DNA of 64,000 nucleotides from Malaya genurostris (GCF_030247185.1 NC_080571.1:106537128-106601127); one strand, 5' to 3'. Shown: positions 48,772 to 60,838, counted from the first letter of the stretch. Notes: generated by a model from the letters alone, not told the origin. Program-made: numbers and translations.

Positions 48772-49184
48772 TCACTCTTTTTCTAGGAGGAGAAGAGCTT
48801 CCATTTCCCTCCTGCGACGGTTGAGGGGCACTTTGTTCGTGGCTCGTCTCGTCATCCATTGCCTCATCGGTTGTATTGTTGTTGGTGTCCGTCGTTTCGT
48901 TTTCCTTGTTGTTCGTAGTCTTGAGCTCGTTGCTGGTTGCTTTACTAGTTTTCGCTCACTAGTTTTCGTTGTTGAACGGTTGACCTTGTCTTTGGTTGAA
49001 GATGTTCTTTTCGCAGTTTCAGTGCAAGGTTTACCGTAGTGTGCAGGATGTTCACAAAACTGACATGTAACCAGCTGATTTTCATAGGTAATCAACGTTT
49101 TACACGGACGTGTCCCACCTTGACCACAATTGCATACGCATAACTCGAACGCCATTCCGGAAGCCGGGGAAAAAATTCCGCCAT
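48772..49184 (-). pseudogene. ORF1-like protein, 3' half (zinc knuckle)
   Basis: Continues the split gene: TRPCKTLITYENQLVTCQFC, with knuckle CQFCEHPAHYGKPC, then a Thr/Ser/Lys-rich tail. A frame change before 48772 breaks the basic C-terminus (GNGSSSPRKRVTTRSTSKNS-type text and PRKACGQIGLNKN near 48690-48720). It shares the knuckle spacing of the 42-kb copy. Confidence 0.68.
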
Positions 49185-49185
49185 A

Positions 49186-50112
49186 CGAGGTCTGTTCAAA
49201 AAGTTCCCGGAATTTTTTAATTGCGCGCGTCTGGAGAGTCCGGTGGTCAACATTTTTTTTTATTGTGTTGGTACATATGTCCCTAATGTATGGTGAAATT
49301 TTCAGCTGTATTCATTGTTTACATTCTGTCTTGTAGCGGCTGGTGTAGACGTGTTTTTTTGAGCTCAGCGATTTTTGTTAGTTTAAACAATGGAAGAATT
49401 GAAGAGTCAAAGAATTTGTATTAAATTTTGCGTGAAAAATAAAATAAAGTGAAACCAAGTGTGCGAAATGTTACAGAGAGCCTACGGTGAGTCTGCTATG
49501 AAAAAAACAAGTGTTTACGAGTGGTATAAGCGTTTCCAAGATGGCCGCGAAGACGTTGAAGACGACGAATGCTCCGGTCGACCCAGCACGTCAATAATCG
49601 ATGAAAATGTGGGAAAAGTTGAAAAAATGATTATGGATGATCGCCCAATCACTATTAGAGAAGTTGCTGATGAAATTGTCATATCAGTTGGCTCATGCCA
49701 TCATATTTTTTCAAACGTTTTGGGCATGAAACGAGTGGCAGCAAAATTCGTTCCAAAACTGCTGAATTTTGATCAAAAAAACAAACGCAAAACAAGACTT
49801 TAATCATGCCCCAACCTCCTTATTCACCAGATATTGCTCCGTGTGATTTTTTTCCTGTTCCCAAAGTTGAAGAGACCCATGAAAAGACAGCGTTTTTCAT
49901 CGATTGAAGAGATAAAGGCAGAATCGCTGAGAGTGCTACAGAGCATTAAAAAAAGTGACTATCAGGGGTGTTTCGAAGACTGGAAAAAACGCTGGCATAA
50001 GTGTATTATATCTAGGGGGGATTACTTTGAAGGGGACCATATAGATGTAGACGAATAAATAAATATTTTTTTAGAAAAATGAGAATTCCGGGTACTTTTT
50101 GAACAGACCTCG
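49186..50112 (+). mobile_element. Mariner transposon with internal deletion
   Basis: Terminal inverted repeats of about 30 bp (CGAGGTCTGTTCAAAAAGTT and its inverse) with TA at 49184-49185 and 50113-50114. The N-terminal HTH half is readable (CEMLQRAYGESAMKKTSVYE, EWYKRFQDGREDVEDDE, GRPSTSIIDENVGKVEKM) up to NFDQKN. It then jumps to the last part (MPQPPYSPDIAPCDFFLFPK ... FEDWKKRWHKCIISRGDYFE). The first two catalytic aspartates and much of the core are gone. It is a third, distinct mariner lineage in the window. Confidence 0.9.
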
Positions 50113-50114
50113 TA

Positions 50115-50520
50115 CTTCCCTTTCGATGAAAAGGATTTCACCGAACTGCGACATATTCTCCCGAACGAACTTATCGGTGGTCTGCGAGGGTAGGTCATGC
50201 ACGCGTACTTCTATGGCATTGTCCACCATGTGCACAGGGATTTTGTATTTAATGTTGTCACACTCAACGCTGTGCACCTCGTTGTTAACCGAAGCGAATG
50301 CAAGTGCATCGCTTTCACGTTTAAACATAATGTACACACAGTTAGACGCCTTGATGAATTGAATCTCACTTACATTATTAGCGTCTAGATGCATTCGTTC
50401 TTTAAGTAAGATTTCAATTTCATTTACTGCTGGTCTAACTTTGCAACGCTTGAAATCTATACAAATTGAATTCGGTCTTGCAGGCCAAGTTTCAGGCTTT
50501 GTTAAATCGTATTTGACCAT
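50115..50520 (-). pseudogene. ORF1-like protein, 5' half (RRM-like)
   Basis: From ATG 50520: MVKYDLTKPETWPARPNSIC, then VNEIEILLKERMHLDANNVS, IKASNCVYIMFKRESDALAF and AIEVRVHDLPSQTTDKFVRE, then MSQFGEILFIERE, where the mariner interrupts. The paired beta-strand motifs (VYIMFK; IEVRVHDLP...FGEILFIE) suggest an RRM-type RNA-binding fold. This is the best preserved N-terminus of the family. The open frame extends upstream to 50637, but that part is 5' UTR by comparison with the other copies and the promoter position. Confidence 0.7.
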
Positions 50521-50907
50521 TCCGTACACTCTATTGTTTACTGGCGTATTGTCTTTGTTTCTGTTGTTTCGACCGTAAACGATTTTCGATTGTGTCGGGT
50601 GAGATGGGAGCACGAACTGATTTGTTATTTTTATCAAACTATTGATTGAAACAAACTAATCCACCGAGAAATATAAACGATCATGTTTTGTAGTTTCAAG
50701 TAGCAATATTTGCAATATCAAACCAGATTTTCTTTTGTCACTATTTCAACAAAAATATTCGTTGGGTGAAACCCAAATTTGGTTACTTTTACAATTTTTT
50801 TCTCTGCGTTCATAGCGTGCCTAGTTCAATTTTGTATAGTGTGCAGGGTTGCCAAATTAAAATTTATATAAACTTGACATAGCTGTTTAAAAATTCAACA
50901 GGTTATG

Positions 50908-51131
<224 letters not shown>

Positions 51132-51193
51132 GAAATATTTTGATTTTATTCAATTTTGACAATCTTCTATTTTTGAAAATATAAGTAATATGA

Positions 51194-51229
51194 GAAAGGC
51201 ATCATTACACCACTAGGTGGATTAAAAAA
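51194..51229 (+). repeat. Conserved terminus of repeat E
   Basis: GAGAAAGGCATCATTACACC followed by ACTAGGTGGATTAAAA. It ends a repeat whose body was expanded by the adjacent (TA)n. Confidence 0.8.
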
Positions 51230-51319
51230 GGTTTTTGATCACTCTACAAGTTCTCTGATTGTTTTGTTAAAATAATAAAATTAAGTAGGACAAAATATTG
51301 TTTTATGGATTTTAAATAT

Positions 51320-52202
51320 AGGTATAGCATTCGTTCAAACTTTACCGAGGCTCGGAGGATCGGCTGTCAAAAAACCAATCGATTCAGCTCGAAGAGCTGA
51401 GCAAATGTCTGTGTGTATGTGTGTGACAAATATTTTCACTCACTTTTCTCGGAGATGGCTGAATCGATATTCACAAACTTCAATTTAAATTAAAGGTTTC
51501 AAGATACCATAAGAATATTCCAATTTTCATTCGGCTTAAACCCCTGCTTCCGAAGGTAGGGTGCTTAGTGTAAAAATGTTATTTTCAAGAATAGTTTGCA
51601 GACCATGAGAGTCTGTAACCAAGTTCGACTACCATTTTTTTTCCAAAATTTAAATCTTCATAGAGAATTGTAAATAAATTTGAATGTCATATTAGTGTAT
51701 GGTTGAATGAACCGAATGTCACTATGTCGATATCCAGCTTTTGGTTGCGGAAGTTCCAACAATAGTAATCAAATGTAATAGGGTAACAGGTATTTTGGCC
51801 CACCTAACAAACTTTATGGATTTAATCGATGTTAAGTAACCCATGTTGCTTTAATTTGAAGTTAAGCACATTGAATTACCTACTGCGACAAGGTTTTTCA
51901 AAGATATTATAAAATTTGGTGGATATTTTTACAAAGTGGGCCCAAATAAAATCAGTCCTAAAGTGGGCGAAAATGTTACCCTAAAATGTAGCTCAATTCA
52001 CTTTCTCACATATGATTGAAAAAATTTTCACTAACTTAAATTCAAATGTAGTATGTCAATGTACCAGTATTTTGCAACAGAAATCTTCAAAACTATTTTC
52101 TAAACTTTTTTAAACTGTAGTATTTCGGGGAATTTCTGCTGTAATATATAGGAGAAAATGAAAATGAGAAAGGCATCATTACACCACTAGGTGGATTAAA
52201 AC
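51320..52202 (+). repeat. Dispersed repeat E, longer copy
   Basis: GAGGCTCGGAGGATCGGCTG, AAATGTCTGTGTGTATGTG and TTTTCTCGGAGATGGCTGAA, then about 650 bp of AT-rich DNA, ending with the GAGAAAGGCATCATTACACC terminus at 52167-52202. Confidence 0.65.
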
Positions 52203-55200
52203 CGGTTTTGATTACTTTTCGAGCTTAACAAACTTTTATTTCAAGATTTGCATTTTATTGATGATATCTGTCACTTGACCTTAAAAACTGAAAATTGGTC
52301 CAAACTTAGAAACCTTATCGTAATACCAATCAAACGAAACTTAGATGGTAAGAATTGCTTAATTATTCACAGTAAAATCGATTTTTCGCCGTATTCCAAT
52401 AGTTGGTGGTTTGAACGAAGCACGAAGAACGAATGAAATGACAATTGGAATCAAAATTTGACATAATTTTCAGTACATACAATGATTTCTGAGTGATTGA
52501 AAGAGCAATATTTATTGAATGGAAATCGAATATGAAACTGCTCAAATGAACTTATTGTACAGTCAGTTCGAAAAACCGATTTGGAACACGATTCATTCAG
52601 ATTTTTGGGTAGGTTTCGCACGCAGTAATATTAGTGATTTTCATATTTACTACCAAAACGTATCTAACTAACAAATCTAAAAAAAATACCGTTCTGTAAC
52701 AACTATAAAACAAGTAAATTGTCCATCGTTGTCCCGAATATTGAAAAGAAGTTTTAAAACAATCAATAATCTTTTATGGTCGAATAAGTTCTAGTGTATC
52801 GTGTTGTCCACGGAAGGATTATTATCAATTAAATATCTTGGGCAAGACTCTCGTCTCTGTAGACCTACATCGTCACCATCACCATGATTCCAATCGAGGA
52901 AAAACTGCTAGCAACAGATTCTAGTCACACTTCGGTATTAATAATATCAATCCGATAAACTGCATGTTGTGTAAATGAATCGGAAGCAAAGAGGGAAACA
53001 TGATGAGAATGTATATCGCAATTGGGAATGGTAGCCTGTATGTCCTTTCAAGCTGTCCGTGTGGAAGAACTAGGAAACTATGGGATAATTTCATTCACGT
53101 GAAGGATATAATATGTTGCAATTAGGCTAGGACAGATTAGAAAAAAAACTCAAATTTTCATTTCGTTTCAACAAAAATTTTCTCAGCGAAGCTTTTTGGA
53201 AAAAAGTATAAAAATATTAAATTAAAACAAACAGAATATCACCCAATCGTGACCACCTAAACTCCCAGAGTGACTGACTGTCGTGTCGCGTAACCATCCA
53301 CAGAAATCTTTCGTTCCTTGAAAACGCTCATGTCGGACTCTTCGAACATGGCAACGCCATTCACACTGCTGACCTCGAACTTAAAGAGTAAAGAAACGCA
53401 AACACGGATATACATCCTGCACCTACAATTCAACAATGACGATGTTTGCCCCAGTAGTCAGAAATCAGTGCTGAGGATCGAAGGGGAGGACAAAACGGAA
53501 GCACGTGAACCGGGACAGTCCGGAATGATAGCGTGACTCCCGAGTTGAGCCAAAATTAAGAAGGACATTGAAGAGAATTACAGTCATTTACGGTAATTGG
53601 GTGCGAAAAGAAATCATCCGGAACTATTGACCGGGTTTGTTTTGTCTGTTTTCTAGGTAAGGCAGTTAAACTTGGCGAAATGAGACTTCCACGTAATAAA
53701 TTCAAACCGATAATTTACGTGCTTTTGATTGATTTTCCGTCACAATGAACTGTGATTGGGCTAAGCAAGCGGATGAGATTTGATAACTTGTCGAAATGTT
53801 TGATCCTAGAGGAAATGTTCACCCTCCCCGTCTGAATTTTATTGAGCTATCATTTATACGATTCTGTAAATAAAGTTATTTGCATGAATGTGAAGCAACA
53901 TTTGGGAACCACACATTTCACGATTCATGGTCATTGGCCAGTGGAAGCTGTAATGTTTGAAATGCTCTTTTATACGTGAAAAATGGGCTTTAAAAAATCC
54001 TGTGAGCGGATCTGAAATATTAATATTGGCCACATTGGAACTTTTAGCAAATGGCGGTGGTTTGGAGTGGCGCGATTTGCTAGAACACAGGATAACGACA
54101 TGGATTCAGGTAAAATTCGTGATTTTTGTAAGTTGGATATAAAAATAAATGTGCTGAAATAAATTCAAGCATTATTTATTCAAACTGTTTATTTCATTCA
54201 AAATAAAATTATAATAATACAGTTTCATGAAATGTTAGGTGTCGGTGCACCTGCCCCGGGCGCAACGTTTTTATGGGGCCGCCAAACTAATCCTTGGAAC
54301 CTTTTTTTTTGTCGTCAAAGTCATTTTTCTGGAGACGGAATTTAGCTTTGTTGTTTTTTTTGCTCACTAAACCAACGATGGGGGCGAAAATCTCCCCGGT
54401 GGCAAATTTCCTCGTTACGCTACTGGACATAGATATTATAAGAGTTTAACAGATAACTATCGGTTGCTTTTCGTAACATAACAATAACAAAAATGGAAAG
54501 TAAAATACTTTTTGTTGGCTTGAAAAACAATAATGTTACTTTTTTCAAAACTACTACTTCATAGTTAGATTTTCATATATTTATTGACAGATTTTAATTG
54601 GAGGCGCATCAAAAAACACCATATCAAAATCGAATTGACACGGACACTTATTCCAGCATGATATCCTATATCAATGTCAAAACTGCGCTTTTTGAGTCAC
54701 GTAAGCGATTAGATGTTATTAACATCCACTATTTTTTTGTAAACTAGTCACAAATAAACTACCGTAACGAGTATTGTTATTAGGGTAGCGTAATATCAGC
54801 TAGTTAGGCCAGACTAAAACAACAATTCGATTGGATATAGAATGGTCGAAAACACAACAATATTAAATCTACACCCAGAGGAACAGAGCGCTGGCTAAAG
54901 AAGATATTTTTTTTATATGCGACAGAGTGCAATTATGACATATTTAGGACGATGTTTAGTTCTATATTTGGGATTTAAATATTCTATATTTGGGATTTAA
55001 ATATTCTATTTGAGGCAGTGTATCTCCATTCCTGAAAGAAACCGGAATATTTTAAAGCAATACGATTCGCTATCCATAAAATACTCAACATATAGAAATT
55101 TCATAAGAAAAAGCTTATAAACGCTGAATCCGCTAAACGTTTATGTTTATAGTTACTATCGCTCTTATTCTGAATAACGTCGTGTCGTTTTTTCTCTCGT

Positions 55201-55460
55201 ATTTCATTTGTTTCCCCATAACGCTAGCAAAATCAAAGGTAGCTATGATTCGATCGAACCACATTCGATCGAAAAATCAATACGTCGTTATTCAGAATAA
55301 GGGCGTATATTAGTATACACATTCGGTTTTTTTTTGTTAAGTATTCAGAACACAAGTTCAGGATACTTTTTTCGTTTTCTCTGCACCTTTCAGCCTAACT
55401 TTTATCAGTTCGATTATTAATTATAAAAATGGTGCAACGCCCCGTAATTTATCTAATGAT
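52203..55460. other. Intronic sequence, no supported gene
   Basis: Short frames (72 residues or fewer) without domains. A direct repeat TATTTGGGATTTAAATATTC lies at about 54962-55009. C-rich words near 54253-54420 may be a decayed repeat. Confidence 0.5.
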
Positions 55461-56830
55461 TATTGAGAATTGCGAATTGAGAATTGAGAATTGAGAATTG
55501 AGAATTGAGAATTGAGAATTGAGAATTGAGAATTGAGAATTGAGAATTGAGAATTGAGAATTGAGAATTGAGATTTGAAAATTGAGAATTGAGAATTGAG
55601 AATTAAAATTGAGAATTGAGAATTGAGAATTGAGAATTGAGAATTGAGAATTGAGAAATGAGAATTGAGAATTGAGAATTGAGAATTGAGAATTGAGAAT
55701 TGAGAATTGAGAATTGAGAACTGAGAATTGAGAATTGAGAATTGAGAATTGAGAATTGAGAATTGAGAATTGAGAATTGAGAATTGAGAATTGAGAATTG
55801 AGAATTGAGAATTGAGAATTGAGAATTGAGAATTGAGAATTGAGAATTGAGAATTGAGAATTGAGAATTGAGAATTGAGAATTGAGAATTGAGAATTGAG
55901 AATTGAGAATTGAGAATTGAGAATTGAGAATTGAGAATTGAGAATTGAGAATTGAGAATTGAGAATTGAGAATTGAGAATTGAGAATTGAGAATTGAGAA
56001 TTGAGAATTGAGAATTGAGAATTGAGAATTGAGAATTGAGAATTGAGAATTGAGAATTGAGAATTGAGAATTGAGAATTGAGAATTGAGAATTGAGAATT
56101 GAGAATTGAGAATTGAGAATTGAGAATTGAGAATTGAGAATTGAGAATTGAGAATTGAGAATTGAGAATTGAGAATTGAGAATTGAGAATTGAGAATTGA
56201 GAATTGAGAATTGAGAATTGAGAATTGAGAATTGAGAATTGAGAATTGAGAATTGAGAATTGAGAATTGAGAATTGAGAATTGAGAATTGAGAATTGAGA
56301 ATTGAGAATTGAGAATTGAGAATTGAGAATTGAGAATTGAGAATTGAGAATTGAGAATTGAGAATTGAGAATTGAGAATTGAGAATTGAGAATTGAGAAT
56401 TGAGAATTGAGAATTGAGAATTGAGAATTGAGAATTGAGAATTGAGAATTGAGAATTGAGAATTGAGAATTGAGAATTGAGAATTGAGAATTGAGAATTG
56501 AGAATTGAGAATTGAGAATTGAGAATTGAGAATTGAGAATTGAGAATTGAGAATTGAGAATTGAGAATTGAGAATTGAGAATTGAGAATTGAGAATTGAG
56601 AATTGAGAATTGAGAATAGAGAATTGAGAATTGGGAATTGAGAATTGAGAATTGAGAATTGAGAATTGAGAATTGAGAATTGAAAATTGAGAATTGAGAA
56701 TTGAGAATTGAGAATTAAGAATTAAGAATTGAGAATTGAGAATTGAGAATTGAGAATTGAGAATTGAGAATTGAGAATTGAGAATTGTGAAGTGAGAATT
56801 TTGAATTGAAAATTGAGAATTGTAAATTGT
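55461..56830. repeat. (GAGAATT)n heptamer array, about 1.37 kb
   Basis: Roughly 190 near-identical 7-bp units, with variants concentrated at both ends (left: GAGATTTGAAAATT; right: AATTAAGAATTAAG and GTAAATTGTAAATT). It sits in the receptor intron, about 160 bp downstream (in gene direction) of the 56990 splice donor. Confidence 0.97.
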
Positions 56831-56989
56831 AAATTAAAAATTACGAATTTTCGATGGATGGATTTAATTGAATTTCAGGTTCTTTTCTGCTTTTGTATTC
56901 AGGGAGAATCGAACAACGCAAAATATTATTGACGTCGATCCCCCAGCTCCACGATCCAGGCGACCAATAAGAAAAACGATAATACTCAC

Positions 56990-57061
56990 CCAGCATACGA
57001 ATGATGGCTTTTCGTGATTGAGATACTCTCGATGGTCCATTTACGGATCCGTTCCGCACGC
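56990..57061 (-). CDS. Pyrokinin/PBAN-type receptor, short exon of intracellular loop 3
   Basis: A 72-nt exon between a TTTTAG acceptor and a GTGAGT donor, in the same phases (2 bases in, 1 base out) as its neighbours. It encodes GVRNGSVNGPSRVSQSRKA followed by IIRMLA across the junction: the distal third intracellular loop and the cytoplasmic end of TM6, where the basic RKAIIRML stretch contacts G protein in this family. It is 128 bp from the TM5 exon. The intron after it is about 20.8 kb and begins 150 bp before a 1.35-kb heptamer array. Confidence 0.82.
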
Positions 57062-57189
57062 CTAAAAATCAGATAGAAAGTATATTAAATTATGCAAGAC
57101 TTGTAACCTGAAAGGGTTCGGTCATTCAGAGAACTACACGATTTGGGTGTTTCGAGACGAACTTTGCTTAAGGACAAACAGGCACTCAC

Positions 57190-57366
57190 CAAGTTCTTCC
57201 GTCCGCTGGGTTCGTGATCGAATCTGTAAACCCATCCGGCCATACAAGACGACCATCACTACCATCGGAATAACAAAGAACAGACATGTGGACAGTTCCC
57301 AGAGGGGAATCCCTTCCGGGTTGCTCAGCATCGCACAGAACGCCGAATCCAGGATTTTTTCACCAG
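57190..57366 (-). CDS. Pyrokinin/PBAN-type receptor, exon with ECL2-TM5
   Basis: Second visible exon of the receptor. It starts after a pyrimidine-rich CCCCCAG acceptor with two bases completing the split codon, then reads TGEKILDSAFCAMLSNPEG. The conserved ECL2 cysteine (FCAM) would pair with the one in TM3. TM5 follows (STCLFFVIPMVVMVVLYGRM), then the start of the third intracellular loop (GLQIRSRTQRTEEL). It ends at a GTGAGT donor with one base of a glycine codon; 177 nt keeps the frame. YGRMGLQIRSRT is a strong family signature. The intron to the upstream exon is only about 425 bp (57367-57791). Confidence 0.85.
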
Positions 57367-57791
57367 CTGGGGGAGGAAAGAGAAATTCGTTTATACATTC
57401 TGAACATCGGAATCGAACATGTTTTATCAGACTAACAACGGGTGGAATAATATTTTATTGCCCGGCTTGGGACGACAAAGAAAGCTGTCATAACAATTGA
57501 ATTTATGCAGGCATCAACCGTGACATGATGACAAGGTTTGTTAGAAAAAACGTTTGTTGAAATTATGATTGATGAAAATGTATTCTTCTGACCGAAAAGT
57601 GAATTGAATCTGCTATGAAATGTCGTGTTCGATGATAGAAATTCCAATCAAAATCCTAATCAAATGCAGCTTTTGATCGAAAAAATAGGACCGGTGATAA
57701 CCGAAAAAATTACCATGCTTCTCCGTTAGTTTCCTAACCAATTATGGAGACGCAAGGTCACCCAAATTGACCGTGCCATTCTGATACTCAC
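57367..57791 (-). other. Receptor intron, 425 bp
   Basis: Bounded by GTGAGT and CCCCCAG on the minus strand. No other feature is seen. Confidence 0.8.
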
Positions 57792-58082
57792 TCGGTGGGT
57801 ACACGATGTAATCGATGTCCGTAAATACGGCGAAAGGTACAGCACTAAACAGGCTCACAATCCACAGACCGGCAATGATTCGTACCGGTCGTTGCAATCC
57901 GGACATCGTGTACAGATGTAATGGGTGACAGATGGCCAGGAAGCGCTCCATCGAGAATGCCACTATCGTCAGTACGGAGACGTACGTTGAGGCTTCCGAT
58001 AGCAGCGCCCGAATCTTACAGAACACTAGTCCCATGTTGTACGGATACTGGTGCCAGTAGAGGCTTATCTCGTACGGAAGGC
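57792..58082 (-). CDS. Pyrokinin/PBAN-type receptor, exon with ECL1-TM3-TM4
   Basis: Internal exon of a rhodopsin-class GPCR, a cell-surface neuropeptide receptor. It opens after an AG acceptor with the last two bases of a codon, then reads LPYEISLYWHQYPYNMGL, continues through TM3 (SEASTYVSVLTIVAFS) to the DRY-like motif ERFLAICHPLHLY, then TM4 (IAGLWIVSLFSAVPFAVF), and stops at a GTGAGT donor after one codon base. The 291 nt give phases that fit the next exon. ERFLAICHPL and the YWHQYPY loop are typical of insect receptors for PRXamide peptides (pyrokinin, PBAN, CAPA; neuromedin-U-like). My best guess is an orthologue of Drosophila PK1-R, but I cannot separate PK1-R, PK2-R and CapaR without alignment. 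The exon with TM1-TM2 was not seen and is probably right of the window. Confidence 0.85.
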
Positions 58083-59989
58083 CTGCAAAGACAGATAGTA
58101 AAGATAGAAGATAATTGAGTTTAACGGGAAATTTGTTTTTTTTTTCAACTGCATATGTTTATTCATTTTGTGGAAATTATGCTCAATTGATTTCCAAATA
58201 ATCCAGATTACCCCAGCAAGAAATTCTGTAAAACGAGTCTACATTTTCATAAAAGCCGTATATCAAGAGCGTGAGCCATATTTTCGATGTCAGTTGCATA
58301 TTTTTGATTTAACGATAATCCTACATACCGAATGAACAGAATGATTTATACGAGCAAACAATGCAATGGCATCAACTTGAAAAACAGTAAAAGCCATGCT
58401 GAAAATTTGATACTTTTTATTTGTGTTTCTCTTCCGGCTGAATCGTTTGCTCTGTAATAAATATACCGTAGGCAAAAAGGGAAAAACAAACATCCGGTTT
58501 TTTAAGTAACAGTGTTGAGTGTTGACGCAACTGACTACCAAGAAATGAAAAAAAATTTCATCCTGACCTTTCAACCTGTGCTGTAGTTGGAGGATTGGGT
58601 TGTTTACGGACGACGTTTGGGTTTATACGGACGATAAAAAAACTGTTCTTAAACATCACGCTGATTTGTTTTTAAAATGTATTCGTGGCTAAGGTTGCTA
58701 TGTAGTTTTCAAAACACGCGTTTTCGGTACGACACCATTTTTTTCCAACAATTTGTCTCACAGTAAAATATATTGGGTAAGTGCTTCTCGAAGTACAACC
58801 AAATACAATTAATAATACCCCTAAGTCCGATACAAACGAACCGCCAATGTTTGGTTCACAGTCTGAACAAGTAAGCCTAGCAAATTACTCCCTTTCATTG
58901 CGATAGTTTGAAAATATGGAAGGAGATCGTTTCTGGCAACGCTTTATGCTAGTTGCTACGGTGCAAAACAAACTTGTTTGTTTATGTTTATCGTTGCTGT
59001 ATTAAACTGCAACAGTCAGTCTAAATATCACCGGCACTAGCACAAAAGATAAAAAATGAACACAAACACCCACGAATCTACAAATATCAATACAGCTAGT
59101 AGTATATTCATGGTGGCTAAACCATTCTAGATTATTGTTTAACTTACGTTTGTAACTTTTCTGTGATCTTGATTATCAGATAAAAACTGTTTGTTTATTT
59201 ATTTTTCACTATAATAAACAGTAACTATAGACCAATCCACGTGCGAATGTGTTGGTGTGGCTATTCTCAGAAGTTGGAAGGTTAATGCTAGTGTGAGTAT
59301 GTCGCAATAACCCAGTGAATTTTGTCGAGCCGCATCGTGTCAATTATTGAAGACATATATGCAATAAAAAACACTGCAATGCCAAGAGAACAGATGAGAA
59401 AGACATAAAATCATTCATGAAACTCTATATCACGTAATGGAACTGTCTTCTACTTGGTTCATTAGTTCATAGCTTACGAAATTCTATATGCATTTTTCGC
59501 AGTGTATGATTATGAGTCAAAAATGCTTTACCTCAGTGTAAAATTGAACCCACAACAAACTTTGACTTCGGCTCGCACACATTCTAATTTCGTATATGAA
59601 TAGATCTGCGCACTCTGCATCGGTGTGAGTAACAGAGACGTCAAATTGCTCAATGGTGAACTTGTTCTTATCCTTCAGTGTTGCTAGTTTTATAGAAAAC
59701 TCGTTAAAGTACATTGTCACTCTGACAGTGTATCATGACAGTGTACTACCGCACGATGCAAAATGTGTTCTTGAAAATTTGTCGAAGTATTCTGTATTAT
59801 AATTTGTATTTAATATAACTTCCTGTAGATGATAGATAATGTTGTTTTGTTTTCAAATATGTAATTATGTTTTTAACCCAGTTGTCGAAGTCAACTTATG
59901 ATTTACCGTGCATATTACAGGGTAAAGTAAATAGAATACGCTGTCACTCAGGTCTATTTTCGAATGCAAGAGCTCTTCAAATTAGTTTT
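58083..59989. other. Upstream intron of the receptor, no further exon recognised
   Basis: An acceptor (TGCAG) ends this stretch on the minus strand. I found no TM1-TM2 coding sequence here; the frames are short and domain-free. Confidence 0.5.
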
Positions 59990-60342
59990 GTCGTGAACAC
60001 GGCTTGCTTTACTTTGGAGCACCTTTTCAAAATTTACCTTCTGAGAGAGTGATAAGTTTTTGATCGTGAATATCTCTTGTTGTATCTAACGTATCACCAT
60101 AACTTTTACTACTTGCCATTGGAAATATGATTTTTAAGATAAAATTTCCAGTTGTTTGACAAAATCTCAAATAATTCAAAATTAATTTTTACTTTACCAA
60201 CGAGTATTGAAGAGGATGCGTGTTTGCCTATCTCGTATTTTAAAAGCTCATAGCTCTGTGATCTGTGGAAGGATTTATATAAACTAACTACCAATAGATT
60301 CGATATTTTTCAATTTGAACGTGTATTGCAACAACATTGAAG
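59990..60342 (+). repeat. Histone-associated spacer repeat, copy 4
   Basis: GTCGTGAACACGGCTTGC start, TTTTTGATCGTGAATATCTC, and CAACAACATTGAAGT at its end, where the palindrome element is inserted. It resumes at 63632 (ACATTGAAGTGTTTCAATAG) and continues to CCAGCCAATCAG at about 63689. Confidence 0.7.
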
Positions 60343-60482
60343 TCGATTTATTAATTTGGTTGATTTGACGTGAAGCCGCCATAATCAAGTTCAGTTTTGC
60401 AATGACTGGGCGGAAACATATATTGGAGAAGCCAAATGAATGAAAAACTAACAGAAAAGATGATTTTTTGGAAAAAGATACG

Positions 60483-60553
60483 CTCAGAGACAGGACTCGA
60501 ACCTGCGTTCTTATGCATTCCGTGCATACGCGCTACCATTTCGCCACTCTGAA
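60483..60553 (-). tRNA. tRNA-like gene, left arm
   Basis: The minus strand folds as a cloverleaf: acceptor TTCAGAG/CTCTGAG (7 bp with one G-U); D arm around GCGAAATGGTAGCGC; anticodon stem TATGC/GCATA with 7-nt loop ACGGAAT; T arm GCAGG-TTCGAGT-CCTGT. The B box GGTTCGAGTCC is perfect, an A-box-like TGGCGAAATGG is present, and a Pol III TTTT terminator follows. Position 33 is C instead of U, and the loop would read GGA (Ser) without a long variable arm. I therefore regard it as tRNA-derived, not a working tRNA. Confidence 0.55.
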
Positions 60554-60737
60554 TCTTGTTTTAGTCACTCTAAAACGCCAGACAGACATAGTAGTTACGT
60601 ACATCGAACATGGTCTACATCCTGGCCGTCACCCGACCGATACCTTACATCCAAACATCTTCTCTGTCCATCAAACACTAATCTTATACGCTTTAGGAGA
60701 GTGTATTTATAATCACTTGTCTCCTTCTTTAATGGTG

Positions 60738-60770
60738 CATTCGTCATCTAACACTCGATGTGGATAGACG
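60738..60770 (+). promoter_or_regulatory. LINE promoter: Inr plus DPE (copy C)
   Basis: A (60739) = +1 and AGACG at +28 to +32 (60766-60770), as in copy B. Confidence 0.78.
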
Positions 60771-60838
60771 AATAACATACTACGACTAATTTCGATTTTG
60801 TTTTATCTTTTATTCGCAGCTTTCTACCTACCCAAACT

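Larger units (their letters stand above)
48660..50620 (-). mobile_element. ORF1-only retroposon, copy split by a mariner
   Basis: The minus strand begins TCAGTTCG (A at 50618 = +1) with AATCG at +28 (one change from AGTCG), and ends GGCCTGAATAAAAATATC plus an A run near 48665. Own length is about 1.03 kb after removing the mariner at 49186-50112. Confidence 0.75.

Noticed and set aside
53318..53536. Possible small gene or exon
   Set aside because: 72 residues, no recognised domain and opposite to the host gene; insufficient support.
55461..56830. Telomere-like repeat
   Set aside because: The heptamer GAGAATT is not a G-rich telomere repeat, and it lies inside an intron.
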